A DNA stretch of 42,084 nt from Nostoc sp. CHAB 5836 (GCF_020829445.1 NZ_JAIVFV010000051.1:1-42084); one strand, 5' to 3'. Positions 8,679 to 17,479 are shown, numbered from the stretch's first letter. Program-made: numbers and translations. Notes: generated by a model not told the origin, from the letters alone.

Positions 8679-9251
8679 TGGCTAATATTTCCTGATATTT
8701 AGGGTATTGTAAGCAAGCCATAGTTTTCTAAAGTAACATTTTGTGGGTAAAATTGCTTGGACAGAATTGCAAAAATGCTAAAGTTTTGAGTTGTTGCAGC
8801 TACGCCCGTCGCAGACATCGTCAAACTGATTTAAATCTGATAATATCGATTCATCACTTTTGCTCCTCACCATGACACACAGATTAATTAGAGCTATTTT
8901 CAGATAAATAGACCACGGGGTAGGGAACAATGGTCATCGGTGTCAACTTAGCGTAAAAGCTATGTTGTCCCGCAAGGAACTAAACTTCCAAGAAGAATAG
9001 CGAAAGTCATCTCAGAGATGACTAAATATAGCCAAAAATCTTTAGTCTACTGAAGTAGACTTTAGCTAAAAGCCAAAAAACTGGCATAAAAGCCAAACAC
9101 GAACTTACGCAAATATAAGTCTCTGTTTTTTATTTGCAAGTTCGTGGTAAGGACTTTAGTCCTTATTTTATAAGCACTAAAATCCGGACTACAAACCCTT
9201 AAAACTTTATATGATCGACATCTGTAGTTCAGCTATTTAGTGACATTGTTA
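8679..9251. repeat. repeat-rich intergenic region
   Basis: It contains a 25-base repeat at 8796-8820 that also occurs inside selO (21096-21120). Stem-loops with AGTCATCTCAGAGATGACT and AGTCTACTGAAGTAGACT are at about 9008-9067. A short element with CGAACTTACGCAA / TTTGCAAGTTCG ends sits at about 9103-9146. No gene seen. Confidence 0.6.
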
Positions 9252-9614
9252 TTAAATCAGTGGTAAATTAATAATTTGGTTTTGATATTCATTATTAAAA
9301 GATGCTTGAGCAATTAGACTTAATTCACTAATAGTCTGACCAATGGTTAATTTATCATTCAAAATAAAAATACCCGGTATATTACGCCCTTGCGCGATAT
9401 GTTCAGCTAAATGTACAGGCATAGATGTACGGTTATTTGTGACTAAAATAAAGTCATATTCCTCACACCAGCATAATATTTCTGGATCTAATGTGCCTCT
9501 GGGAGGAGCGCCAGGATCACCAACCACCCACATCATTAAGTTAGGGTTGCGCTGGATAAATTGGCGGTTATAGACTTTATCAACATTTTCATCAAGAAGA
9601 TATTTGAGAGTCAT
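9252..9614 (-). CDS. DUF5615 PIN-like toxin, locus 1
   Basis: 120 residues. It begins with the acidic LLDENVD strand (D8, E9) and has PDAPP-like, DPEILCWCEEYDFILVTNN and RNIPGIFIL segments. This is the DUF5615 PIN-like family, a probable metal-dependent RNase toxin of a type II toxin-antitoxin pair. It overlaps the end of the DUF433 antitoxin gene by 23 bases, so the two are translationally coupled. A close paralogue of the pair lies 6 kb away (15776-16476). The PIN-like acidic residues look intact, so it may be active. RNA target unknown. Confidence 0.85.
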   Translation of the reverse strand: MTLKYLLDENVDKVYNRQFIQRNPNLMMWVVGDPGAPPRGTLDPEILCWCEEYDFILVTNNRTSMPVHLAEHIAQGRNIPGIFILNDKLTIGQTISELSLIAQASFNNEYQNQIINLPLI

Positions 9615-9942
9615 GTATTTTTTTCATTGCTTCTCTTTCAGCTTTCAGTTTTAGCAATTTGGTTACAACTGGCGGTGGATTGCGTCGCTGTTCTTCTCGC
9701 ATTCGGTGACTATGTTCTAGCCAATCAGCTATGTAAGCACTAACTGCTTCCTTGTTATGTAAGTAATAGAGAATAGTTGCATATATTTGCTCTAAAGTTA
9801 CTGATGGATAACTTTGGGAAATTTCCTCTGGAGTCCGACACCGATGGATGAAATCATAGAGTATAGTTTCAATTCCTACTCTTGTACCTTTGAGTCGAAT
9901 ATCATCAGGTCGCTGAAAGTCAAAGTAATCTTCTAGTTGCAT
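9592..9942 (-). CDS. DUF433 antitoxin, locus 1
   Basis: 116 residues. A DUF433 domain fills the first ~75 residues (RPDDIRLKGTRVGIETILYDF, then TPEEISQSYPSVTLEQIYATILYY). It is a winged-helix-like DNA-binding domain used by antitoxins of DUF5615 toxins. The charged C-terminal tail (about 85-116) is the likely toxin-binding arm. It is the first gene of the pair. The ATG at 9942 matches the start of the paralogous antitoxin (M-x-LE-x-YF), which supports the choice. Confidence 0.86.
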   Translation of the reverse strand: MQLEDYFDFQRPDDIRLKGTRVGIETILYDFIHRCRTPEEISQSYPSVTLEQIYATILYYLHNKEAVSAYIADWLEHSHRMREEQRRNPPPVVTKLLKLKAEREAMKKIHDSQISS

Positions 9943-10340
9943 AATTTACTTGATTATATTTACCCATAAAATCATCTTACATACTTGTCAAATATTCTTG
10001 CAATAAATAGTAATAAACTGATAGTGATAACAAGTCCATTGCCAACTTGTTAAATCAGTTTATCCTCTTTCCAGTTAGTTATCTCAAATAATACTGGAAT
10101 CAGTTGATACAGTTGCAGTTGAGTGCGTGCAATTAAATCTCATGCTCGTCCTAACTCTAGCAATAGCTTTTCTCTGAACCACGATTCTCCTTACCCCCTG
10201 TGCGTTCTCTGCGCCTCTGTGGTAGCCTATGGCAAGCCGCTACGCGTCTACGATCATCCGGAATTCTCCCTCCCTAGCCTCTTGCGAATTCTTAATTAGT
10301 TGATACACTTGTTCTTCATTAGCCTAGTGAACCAGCGCCT
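9943..10340. other. intergenic region before smc, with degraded sequence
   Basis: No intact gene. It contains pieces of the dispersed CTCTGCGCCTCTGTGG repeat (about 10204-10222) and a TAGCCTATGGCAAGCC/GCGTCTACG repeat. A short minus-strand coding-like stretch near 10260-10320 is too short to name. The smc promoter must lie here but no clear motif stands out. Confidence 0.4.
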
Positions 10341-13300
10341 ATGGTGCATATCAAGCGCGTGGAACTTACGAACTTCAAATCCTTTGGTGGCACTACCTCA
10401 GTCCCCTTGCTACCGGGATGTACGGTCATATCTGGGCCAAATGGTTCAGGTAAATCTAATATTTTAGATGCGCTGCTATTTTGCCTGGGACTCTCCAGTT
10501 CTAAGGGAATGCGAGCCGATCGCCTCCCGGATTTGGTAAATAACACTCAAACGGCTAAAGGACGTGCTTCTATTGAGGCTAGCGTCACTGTGACATTTGA
10601 TTTGTCGGATGAAATCTCACACAAAGATGCAAAGATACAAAGTGAGGAAGAGGGGGAAGAAAATCTCAAATCCCAAATCCCAAATCCCAAATCGGCAGAG
10701 TGGAGTGTTACCAGAAGGCTGCGAGTCACTCACCAAGGGACTTACACGTCGAATTACTATATCAATGGTGAAGCTTGCACGCTGACGGAATTGCATGAAG
10801 AATTAAGTAACCTGCGCGTTTATCCTGAAGGCTACAATGTGGTGCTGCAAGGGGATGTCACCAGTATTATTTCGATGAATGGGCGGGAAAGGCGGGAAAT
10901 TATTGATGAATTGGCTGGGGTAGCCGCGTTCGATCGCAAAATCATTCAAGCTAAATCAACTTTAGATGAGGTGAAGGAAAAGGAAGATAGCTGTCGGATT
11001 ATTGAGACGGAATTAACCGCACAGCGCGATCGCCTTGACCAAGATCGGGCTAAAGCTGAGAAATATCAAAAACTCCGCACGGAATTTCTCGCCAAACAAT
11101 CTTGGGAAGCTGTTTTATCATGGCGTTCCTTACAAGCACAACAAGAAAAGTTAGTTCACGAAATTCAAAATAGCGATCGCAATTCTATTGAACTTACTAC
11201 CCAACTCACAAACCTAAATTCTGAAATCGTTCAAAAAACTGCAAAACTCGAAGAACTCAATGCTCATGTCAAAGCATTGGGAGAAGAGGAACTTTTGGCG
11301 GTACAATCTACCCTCGCTACCCAAGAAGCAGAACGGAAACAACTCCAGCGTCAGCTAACGGAATTAGAAACGGCTTCTCAAGAAACTGCTAAACGTCTCA
11401 CTCAAACTCAGCAAGAGATTCAAAAATACCGTCATTCTCTAGAAGAAATTGCCGAAACACAGATTGTCGAAACGCGATCTATCACGTCTCTACAGCAGCA
11501 CAGAAATGAAGCCCAGCAAGCTTTAGAAACTTCTCGCGAAGCCGCCGCAGAAATCGCCTCAGCTTCGGAAGCTTGGGTGCAGCAACAAACTGCATTCAAC
11601 CGTCAAATTGAAACTCTGCTGTATAGTCTAGAACCGCAACGCACCGAACAAGCACAACTTAGGGAACGCGATCGCCAGTTATGGCAGCTGATCCAAGAGG
11701 AAACTCAGTTAATTGAACGCGACGAACCCCTGTTAGCAGAAAAACAAGCTGAGTGTAGTCGAGTTGAAACGGAATTTAACGCCTCTAATGAACCGATCCA
11801 AAATTTAGCCCAAAATCTCTCAGCTACAGAACAAGAACTGCAAATTCAACAAGAAACCCAAAAACGATTACTTTCTGAACAACGAGAAAAACAACGCCAG
11901 TTGGATAAAATCGAGGCGCAAGCGCAAGCACAGCAAGAAGTCCAAGGAACCCAAGCTAGTAAAGTCATTTTACAATCGGGAATGCCTGGACTTTGTGGCT
12001 TAGTTGTGCAGTTAGGAAAGGTGGAACCCCGCCATCAGCTAGCTTTAGAAATGTCTGCCGGTGGACGTTTGGGACATATTGTAGTGGAAGATGATAGCAT
12101 CGCCGCCGCCGGGATTGAACTGCTCAAACAGAAACGTGCAGGGAGGGCAACTTTTTTACCTCTGAATAAAATTCACGCTCCCAAATTTACTCAAGATGCA
12201 ACACTGCGTTTTGCTAACGGTTTCGTTAACTATGCTGTGAACTTAGTCGATTGCGATCGCCGTTACAAAGATGTATTCAGCTATGTTTTCGGTAACACAG
12301 TCGTATTTGCCAACCTGGAGGCGGCGCGGAAAAACTTAGGACTGTATCGCATCGTTACTTTAGATGGGGAACTCCTGGAAACTAGCGGTGCAATGACTGG
12401 TGGTAGTAACACCCAGCGTTCAGCGTTGCGGTTTGGCAATGCGGAAGCGGCGGAATCGGATGAGGCGATCGCTTTAAGAAGTCGCTTGGTGGATATTGAG
12501 CGGGTTTTAGAGCGTTGTACTGAAGCGATCGCAACTTTGTCAACCAGAGCCAAAAAACTCACCCCAGAACTCACCGAAGCGCGTCAGGCGCGGCGCGAAC
12601 AGCAGTTGCAATTGGAACAGTTGCAGAAAGATATTAAGAATTTGACAGCCCAATTAGAGGGGACGCGATCGCAACTCGCCCAAAATAGCGAAAAGTTAGC
12701 CACTGCTCAATCTCGATTGGAAATTTTGGAGCGGGAATTACCGGGGCAAGAAAATCAGTTGCAACAATTGCGACATAGTTTAGCTGAGTTGGAAGCGTCT
12801 CAAACTCCCAGTGAATGGCAACAAATCCAGGCGACGATTAAAATTCAAGAGCAACAATTGCAACAACTGGAGACAGCATTAAGGGAAGCTGAACAAAGAT
12901 TAAAAAATTTAGAAAATCAGCAACAACGCTTGCAAGAAAAAAGCCAAGAAGGAGAGGAGCGAATTGCAGAATATGAAACCCAACAAATATCATGTAAAGA
13001 CGAGATATATCGCGTCTCTACACAAATTACAGCTATAGTTGAGCAAATCGGCGAAACCCGCGCGGCGCTGAGTATTTTGGAACAGAATTTGGGAGAAGAG
13101 AAACAAAAACGCGACGCTACAGAACTGGAAGTGCGATCGCACCTTTTGCGCCAACAACAATTGCAATGGGAAATAGAAAAACTCAAAGAAACCCAAGAAA
13201 AGCGGCGGGAGGAACTAATTGCTTTACAAAACCAGTTGCGAGATGTGGGAGCAGAATTACCAAATCCCTTGCCAGAAGTTCCAGATAAAGTAGACTTGGA

Positions 13301-13955
13301 AGAATTGCAGAAAGAATTGCGATCGCTTACCAAACGCTTACAGGCAATGGAACCTGTTAATATGCTGGCGTTAGAAGAATACGAACGCACCCAAAACCGT
13401 CTCCAGGAACTCACCCAAAAATTGCAAACTTTAGAAGGAGAACGCACCGAACTACTTTTGCGGATTGAGAACTTTACCACATTGCGGCAACTTGCCTTTA
13501 AAGAAGCTTTCGATGCTGTCAACGAAAACTTTCAATCAATTTTTGCCATCCTCTCCGACGGCGACGGCTACTTACAACTCGAAAATCCCGAAGATCCCTT
13601 TAGCAGTGGACTGAATTTAGTCGCGCACCCCAAAGGCAAACCAGTACAGCGCCTAGCTTCCATGTCTGGAGGAGAAAAATCACTCACCGCATTGAGCTTT
13701 ATCTTTGCCCTGCAACGCTACCGCCCATCGCCATTTTACGCCTTTGACGAAGTGGATATGTTCCTAGATGGGGCAAACGTAGAACGATTAGCTAGAATGA
13801 TCAAACAACAGTCACAACAAGCGCAATTTATAGTTGTGAGTTTGCGTCGTCCGATGATAGAATCAGCCGAACGCACAATTGGCGTTACTCAAGCACGAGG
13901 AGCTTATACTCAAGTTTTGGGGATTAAGTTACAATCATCCAATACATCTGCTTGA
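10341..13955 (+). CDS. smc: chromosome segregation ATPase SMC
   Basis: 1204 residues, the usual SMC length. Walker A is GPNGSGKSN (32-40). Two long coiled coils (about 165-500 and 690-1010) flank a hinge near 530-680 (GMPGLCGLVVQLGKVEPRHQ onward). The C-terminal head carries the signature SMSGGEKSL and Walker B FYAFDEVDMFLDG. SMC dimers hold and compact DNA with ScpA/ScpB, which are not in the window. An unusual charged, repeat-derived segment at residues ~93-119 (DNA 10617-10697) interrupts the N-terminal head just before WSVTRRLRV. It includes three AAATCCC units and keeps the frame. The ATG at 10341 begins right at the conserved beta strand; the ribosome site is weak. Confidence 0.95.
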   Translation: MVHIKRVELTNFKSFGGTTSVPLLPGCTVISGPNGSGKSNILDALLFCLGLSSSKGMRADRLPDLVNNTQTAKGRASIEASVTVTFDLSDEISHKDAKIQSEEEGEENLKSQIPNPKSAEWSVTRRLRVTHQGTYTSNYYINGEACTLTELHEELSNLRVYPEGYNVVLQGDVTSIISMNGRERREIIDELAGVAAFDRKIIQAKSTLDEVKEKEDSCRIIETELTAQRDRLDQDRAKAEKYQKLRTEFLAKQSWEAVLSWRSLQAQQEKLVHEIQNSDRNSIELTTQLTNLNSEIVQKTAKLEELNAHVKALGEEELLAVQSTLATQEAERKQLQRQLTELETASQETAKRLTQTQQEIQKYRHSLEEIAETQIVETRSITSLQQHRNEAQQALETSREAAAEIASASEAWVQQQTAFNRQIETLLYSLEPQRTEQAQLRERDRQLWQLIQEETQLIERDEPLLAEKQAECSRVETEFNASNEPIQNLAQNLSATEQELQIQQETQKRLLSEQREKQRQLDKIEAQAQAQQEVQGTQASKVILQSGMPGLCGLVVQLGKVEPRHQLALEMSAGGRLGHIVVEDDSIAAAGIELLKQKRAGRATFLPLNKIHAPKFTQDATLRFANGFVNYAVNLVDCDRRYKDVFSYVFGNTVVFANLEAARKNLGLYRIVTLDGELLETSGAMTGGSNTQRSALRFGNAEAAESDEAIALRSRLVDIERVLERCTEAIATLSTRAKKLTPELTEARQARREQQLQLEQLQKDIKNLTAQLEGTRSQLAQNSEKLATAQSRLEILERELPGQENQLQQLRHSLAELEASQTPSEWQQIQATIKIQEQQLQQLETALREAEQRLKNLENQQQRLQEKSQEGEERIAEYETQQISCKDEIYRVSTQITAIVEQIGETRAALSILEQNLGEEKQKRDATELEVRSHLLRQQQLQWEIEKLKETQEKRREELIALQNQLRDVGAELPNPLPEVPDKVDLEELQKELRSLTKRLQAMEPVNMLALEEYERTQNRLQELTQKLQTLEGERTELLLRIENFTTLRQLAFKEAFDAVNENFQSIFAILSDGDGYLQLENPEDPFSSGLNLVAHPKGKPVQRLASMSGGEKSLTALSFIFALQRYRPSPFYAFDEVDMFLDGANVERLARMIKQQSQQAQFIVVSLRRPMIESAERTIGVTQARGAYTQVLGIKLQSSNTSA
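10661..10695. repeat. AAATCCC heptamer repeat inside smc
   Basis: AAATCTC followed by three exact AAATCCC units and AAATCGG. It is translated in frame as an SQIPNPKS-type peptide. It is the same class of heptamer that elsewhere in the window lies between genes. Confidence 0.85.
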
Positions 13956-14029
13956 GTTTTTGTTAATAATAGTGTATAGATAAACCACGTAATGTGCGAC
14001 TTGCTCTCAAACCTAACCCTCAACCCCTT

Positions 14030-14155
14030 CCTTAAAAGGATTGGGGAGCAAAAATCAAAGCCTCTCTCCCTGTGGGGGAGCCAGTGCGTTGCGGGGGTTC
14101 CCCCCGTTGTAGCACCTGGCGTGAGAGGTTTGGAAGTTGGGTTGCAAGAATAAGT
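14030..14155. repeat. dispersed stem-type repeat between smc and the PRC-barrel gene
   Basis: GC-rich sequence with CTCTCTCCCTGTGGGGGAG, a GGGGGTTCCCCCC palindrome and a GGCGTGAGAGGTTTGGAAG end. It resembles intergenic repeats such as the one at 17046-17120. No coding signal. Confidence 0.5.
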
Positions 14156-14200
14156 TGCATATCGCGTTAAACCGGATTCGAGATCAGGACTCGGTATAGA

Positions 14201-15196
14201 ATGACCTCCGAACAGATAATTAGGCGTTCCGACATATTAAATACCCAGGTGATTACCCGCGACAACGGCAAGCGGCTAGGCATCATCAGTCAAGTCTGGG
14301 TTGATATTGATCAACGAGAGGTTGTGGCTCTTGGTTTGCGAGACAGCCTGATCTCTATTTCGGGCATACCGCGCTATATGTACCTCAACAACATCAGCCA
14401 GATTGGTGATGTCATCCTGGTTGATAACGAAGATGTCATTGAAGATATCGAAGTTGAATCTCTCAGCAATCTGATTAACTGGGAAGTAATTACAGAAACA
14501 GGTGAAGTATTAGGCAAAGTTCGGGGCTTCAAGTTCAACGGCGAAACCGGGAAGCTTAACTCCATAGCTATTGCTTCTTTAGGATTGCCCCAAATTCCCG
14601 ATCAATTTCTGAGTACTTACGAATTCTCAGTGGATGAAATTGTCAGCACTGGCCCCAATCGGTTGATTGTGTTTGAAGGAGCCGAAGAACGGGTAAATCA
14701 GTTAACAGTTGGTTTACTAGAGCGCCTGGGTATCGGCAAAGCCCCGTGGGAGCGCGATATAGAAGATGAATACGGCTATACTCCACCGCGCCAAGTTGCA
14801 CCAGCCAATCAACTACCTAGTGGAGTGCCATTGCAACCACCCAGGCAAAAAGTTCGCGCCCCCGAACCCATAGCACGGGAAGAAGAATGGAATGAAGACT
14901 ATGTGCAAGAAGAAAGGCCACAGCGTCAGGTAATGAAGGCGCGGCAGTATGAATCTATTCAATACGAAGAAGACGAGGAAGAAGATAACTGGAGTGAGGC
15001 AACGGGCAACGACAGGTATGAACAACCGCAACCGTTAAAATATGAAGCCCAGCCCTATAGTAAGCCTTATGTTGACGAATACGATGATTATGACGACGTA
15101 GACGGCGATGCTTGGGAAGATGCGCCGAAGCCTGTGAATATTCCTAAAAAAGTCAAAGAAAGACAGCCAGAATACGAAGAAGAGGGCGGATATTAA
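14201..15196 (+). CDS. PRC-barrel domain protein with acidic tail
   Basis: 331 residues. Two PRC-barrel beta domains, about residues 8-75 (VITRDNGKRLGIISQVWVDI) and 90-165 (WEVITETGEVLGKVRGFKFN), are joined to a disordered tail (about 190-331). The tail is very rich in Glu, Asp, Tyr and Pro. PRC barrels act as binding modules in photosynthetic reaction-centre subunit H and in RimM. Cyanobacterial stand-alone forms like this are uncharacterised to my knowledge. The ATG at 14201 directly precedes the first domain. An intrinsic terminator follows at 15265. Confidence 0.85.
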   Translation: MTSEQIIRRSDILNTQVITRDNGKRLGIISQVWVDIDQREVVALGLRDSLISISGIPRYMYLNNISQIGDVILVDNEDVIEDIEVESLSNLINWEVITETGEVLGKVRGFKFNGETGKLNSIAIASLGLPQIPDQFLSTYEFSVDEIVSTGPNRLIVFEGAEERVNQLTVGLLERLGIGKAPWERDIEDEYGYTPPRQVAPANQLPSGVPLQPPRQKVRAPEPIAREEEWNEDYVQEERPQRQVMKARQYESIQYEEDEEEDNWSEATGNDRYEQPQPLKYEAQPYSKPYVDEYDDYDDVDGDAWEDAPKPVNIPKKVKERQPEYEEEGGY

Positions 15197-15197
15197 C

Positions 15198-15232
15198 TAA
15201 TTCGTAATTCGTAATTCGTAGTTCGTAATTCA
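15198..15232. repeat. TAATTCG heptamer repeat
   Basis: Four to five TAATTCG-like units directly after the PRC-barrel stop codon. The same unit appears at the broken end of the SMI1/KNR4 gene (about 22976-23000). Confidence 0.8.
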
Positions 15233-15264
15233 ACTGGAAAATTAGGAAGTATTTTAAGATTAAT

Positions 15265-15304
15265 TTAGCCTTTTCCTTACTTACAAGGAGAGGGCTAATT
15301 TTTT
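15265..15304 (+). terminator. intrinsic terminator after the PRC-barrel gene
   Basis: Stem TTAGCCTTTTCCTT / AAGGAGAGGGCTAA (two G:U-type mismatches) followed by six T. Confidence 0.75.
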
Positions 15305-15349
15305 AGAACGCAGTAGTAGTGTGTCAAGACTAAATTGTTGCAATAAATT

Positions 15350-15515
15350 TTCTTGTGGTGTGGGCCGAAAAGCCCGCACTGGACGGGCGAGACGCCCATC
15401 CCACAACAATACTGCTCGGTTAAGGAAAGAAAATAGGCTGAAACCCTTGAAATATCGTTGTCTATAATGCCCAAAAGAAGCTTAACCGAGCAGTATTGCA
15501 TCCCACAAGAGGAAA
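15350..15515. repeat. GC-rich hairpin repeat split by a small element
   Basis: A stem-type repeat (GACGGGCGAGACGCCCATC core) is interrupted after CATCCCACAA by the element at 15407-15498 and resumes with the duplicated CATCCCACAA. A related hairpin lies between bioB and petL (26041-26106). Confidence 0.8.
15407..15498. mobile_element. family B small inverted-repeat element with perfect 18-bp ends
   Basis: 92 bp. The ends are CAATACTGCTCGGTTAAG and its exact complement. A perfect 10-bp target duplication, CATCCCACAA, is at 15397-15406 and 15499-15508. Non-coding. Confidence 0.92.
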
Positions 15516-15535
15516 GCTAATGCACTATTTTAGCC

Positions 15536-15639
15536 CAATACAGTTCACAAAAGGGCTGAAACTCTTTTTTTTACGAACCACAGAGGCGCAGAGAACACAG
15601 AGAGAAGAGAAGGAGGAAATGCTTAACTGAACTGTATTG
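15536..15639. mobile_element. family B small inverted-repeat element, copy B2
   Basis: 104 bp with CAATACAGTTCA and TGAACTGTATTG ends. The inside has the ACCACAGAGGCGCAGAGAAC repeat common to family B. No target duplication is recognisable, so this may be an older copy. Confidence 0.75.
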
Positions 15640-15775
15640 GCTGATAAAGAGTTATGAATACCTTACTGTGAAGAACTCCAAGAAATTCACAGACGAATTG
15701 TTGAAAAACAGCAAGCCCTATCTTAGTAGGGAGGGGTGGAAAGGTGATGGAATGAGCGAGTGGAGAATGCACTAT

Positions 15776-16141
15776 CTATCGGCTCAAGGGTAGATATTCA
15801 ATTCGATCCTGGTATTCATCCTCAAACGAAGCTGCCACAATGATGATTAATTCTTCAACAGTTTGTCCAATGCTTTGATTTGCATCGATGGTGAATATTC
15901 CAGGAATATGGCGACCTAAAGCTAAATGGTCAGCCAAATGTCCGGGCATGGACTTACGGTTGTTCGTCACCAAAATAAATCCATTGGCTTCGCACCAAAT
16001 CAAAATCTCTGGATCTGGAGTGCCCTTGGGTGGCACATTTAAATCCCCAATGATTCGCACAACCAATTCAGGGTTGCGCCGCACAAGTTGAGAACGATAT
16101 GTAGGACTCAAATGTTCATCCAACAGATACCGAATTGCCAT
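15776..16141 (-). CDS. DUF5615 PIN-like toxin, locus 2
   Basis: 121 residues, starting MAIRYLLDEHLSP. It is clearly paralogous to the toxin at 9252: both share DPEIL-W-CE, GFILVTNN/DFILVTNN, NIPGIF/HIPGIF and the acidic first strand (D8, E9 in LLDEHL). The ATG at 16141 is chosen because it overlaps the antitoxin stop in a TAATG arrangement and matches the paralogue. A longer open frame to 16258 only adds sequence antisense in sense to the antitoxin frame. The probable role is a metal-dependent RNase toxin. Confidence 0.86.
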   Translation of the reverse strand: MAIRYLLDEHLSPTYRSQLVRRNPELVVRIIGDLNVPPKGTPDPEILIWCEANGFILVTNNRKSMPGHLADHLALGRHIPGIFTIDANQSIGQTVEELIIIVAASFEDEYQDRIEYLPLSR

Positions 16142-16476
16142 TAGCTTTCCTGTAACTGCTTTGGAGCGTTTTCTTCCTGCATCTGCCGAAACCTCATCCT
16201 GGCAGGAGACGGATTTCGCTGTTGCTCTTCGCGCATGATTCGGGAAAATTCCAACCAATCTACCAGATACGCATCAACCTCTGAGCGATGATGCAAGTAA
16301 TACAAAATCGTGGCGTAAACCTGTTCTAACGTCACCGTATGAAATTGTTCGGCAATTTCTTCTGGTGTTTTAGAGCGATAGATATACTCATAAAGAATGC
16401 TCTCAATCCCAATCCGGGTTCCTTTGAGTCGGATGTCATCTGGTGCAAGGGCGTTGAAATACTCTTCCAGTTTCAT
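16141..16476 (-). CDS. DUF433 antitoxin, locus 2
   Basis: 111 residues, MKLEEYFNALAPDDIRLKGT onward, with the DUF433 domain (TPEEIAEQFHTVTLEQVYATILYY) and a charged tail. The ATG at 16476 has AGGGG nine bases upstream (minus strand) and matches the start of the antitoxin at 9942. The open frame extends 13 codons further up, but without a ribosome site or family support. It overlaps the toxin by one base. The two DUF433/DUF5615 pairs share their arrangement but not their DNA, so the duplication is old or they were acquired separately. Confidence 0.87.
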   Translation of the reverse strand: MKLEEYFNALAPDDIRLKGTRIGIESILYEYIYRSKTPEEIAEQFHTVTLEQVYATILYYLHHRSEVDAYLVDWLEFSRIMREEQQRNPSPARMRFRQMQEENAPKQLQES

Positions 16477-16546
16477 AAAGCAAGACCCCTCGAATGAATA
16501 TTCCATTTCAATCATAGAAGAACACCGGGAAACTCTATGATCAACC

Positions 16547-16574
16547 CTAAAACAGTTTGTAACTAATTAGTTAA
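16547..16574. repeat. 28-bp perfect direct repeat, left copy
   Basis: Starts CTAAAACAGTTTGTAAC and contains the palindrome AACTAATTAGTT. An identical copy lies at 17480-17507. The pair brackets the orphan antitoxin and the hsdS remnant. Confidence 0.9.
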
Positions 16575-16702
16575 GTAAGTCGGCAAGAATAAACCAAACT
16601 ATGTTACGAAACGTAAATACACCTTAAACCCTTACAAATGACGAAGGACAAATGACAAATGACAGCCTTAGCCAGTTAGCTTTATTTGCGTCGCTCTACT
16701 TA
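16573..16702. mobile_element. family C repeat element, copy C2
   Basis: Shares TGTTACGAAACGTAAATA and the CCTTAGCCAGTTAGCTTTA block with copies at 7219, 20075 and 32686. Ends approximate. Confidence 0.6.
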
Positions 16703-16745
16703 ATTATTTCGGAAATGATGTTTGTATCTAACAAGTATAAATAAC

Positions 16746-16982
16746 TCATTTTGAAAACTCAACATCATCTAATGGTAATAATCCTTCGTCCACGTCGGCA
16801 AAGTCTTCGTCCAGTGGTTCAAGGGTGGAAAGGGTTTCCAGGATGGATTTTTTCTTGATAGGGGAAATGATGGCGAAGGGAATACCGTTTTGGGTAATAG
16901 TGAGGGGTTCGCCTGTTTTTTGGGCTTGGTTGAGTAGGGTTTGGATGGTTTCGGGGAGGTCGGAAAGGGTGATTTGTGTCAT
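16746..16982 (-). CDS. orphan VapB/Phd-like antitoxin
   Basis: 78 residues. MTQITLSDLPETIQTLLNQA, then GEPLTITQNGIPFAIISPI, is the short dimerisation and DNA-binding fold of the Phd/VapB antitoxin type. An acidic tail (57-78) normally wraps the toxin. No toxin follows: downstream on this strand lies repeat DNA (family C) and then the DUF433 gene. It is either a solitary regulator or the survivor of a pair whose PIN toxin was lost. It sits inside the segment flanked by 28-bp direct repeats. Confidence 0.7.
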   Translation of the reverse strand: MTQITLSDLPETIQTLLNQAQKTGEPLTITQNGIPFAIISPIKKKSILETLSTLEPLDEDFADVDEGLLPLDDVEFSK

Positions 16983-17005
16983 TGTGGGTTCTGGGGTTAG
17001 CAGAT

Positions 17006-17155
17006 GATATCATGTCCGCATAATTAGTTATGATTCCCACAGTCATTGCACCCCACCCCTTAATCCCCTCCCCGCTTGCGGGGAGGGGAGACAAAGCATA
17101 GCTTTGGCGGGGTGGGGTTCTTCGGGTTTAGTAAGTAATCAACCGGACATGATAT
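17006..17155. mobile_element. repeat element with ATATCATGTCCG ends
   Basis: Inverted ends ATATCATGTCCG / CGGACATGATAT around a GC-rich stem (CCTCCCCGCTTGCGGGGAGG). No target duplication seen. It abuts the end of the hsdS remnant. Confidence 0.6.
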
Positions 17156-17479
17156 GAGGACTTGACGCACATCTATTTTACCTGTAACAACGTTGGTGAT
17201 GATGGCGGTGCAATATTCTTTCAACAGTTCTAGGACTTACGCAACTGGCGTATTATTTTGAGTTTGTGGTGAGGACTTTAGTCCTCTTTCATCAGGGCTG
17301 TTCGCGGAGCGTTCCCGTAGGGTAGCCCTGACTACAAACTAAAAGCTTTTATTTTTTGTGACACTTGCGTAAGTCCTAAGTTCAATTGCTTCTTGAATTT
17401 TGGCTTTTTGTTGGTCAATTTGGCTTGTTTTTTGGTCTAAATATTTGACGATCGCTTCATTAGTGACAGGCCATAGTCG
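17149..17479 (-). pseudogene. hsdS: C-terminal remnant of a type I restriction specificity subunit, split by a small transposon
   Basis: Read on the minus strand, 17479-17379 encodes RLWPVTNEAIVKYLDQ followed by KTSQIDQQKAKIQEAIE. After removing the insert at 17231-17378 and one 5-bp duplication, the frame continues exactly as LLKEYCTAIITNVVTGKIDV. This is the conserved C-terminal end of HsdS (coiled spacer plus the TGKIDVR tail). Everything upstream is missing, with no hsdM or hsdR nearby, so it is a dead fragment. The N-terminal break lies exactly at the 28-bp direct repeat (17480), which suggests deletion by recombination. Confidence 0.82.
17231..17378. mobile_element. family A small inverted-repeat element, copy A1, inside hsdS remnant
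   Basis: 148 bp. Perfect 14-bp ends TAGGACTTACGCAA / TTGCGTAAGTCCTA with target duplication AGTTC at 17226-17230 and 17379-17383. Non-coding, with an inner GAGGACTTTAGTCCTC palindrome. Confidence 0.92.

Noticed and set aside
12917..13522. 201-codon open frame antisense to smc
   Set aside because: Serine/arginine-rich low-complexity translation, a shadow of the coiled-coil codons; no start signals.
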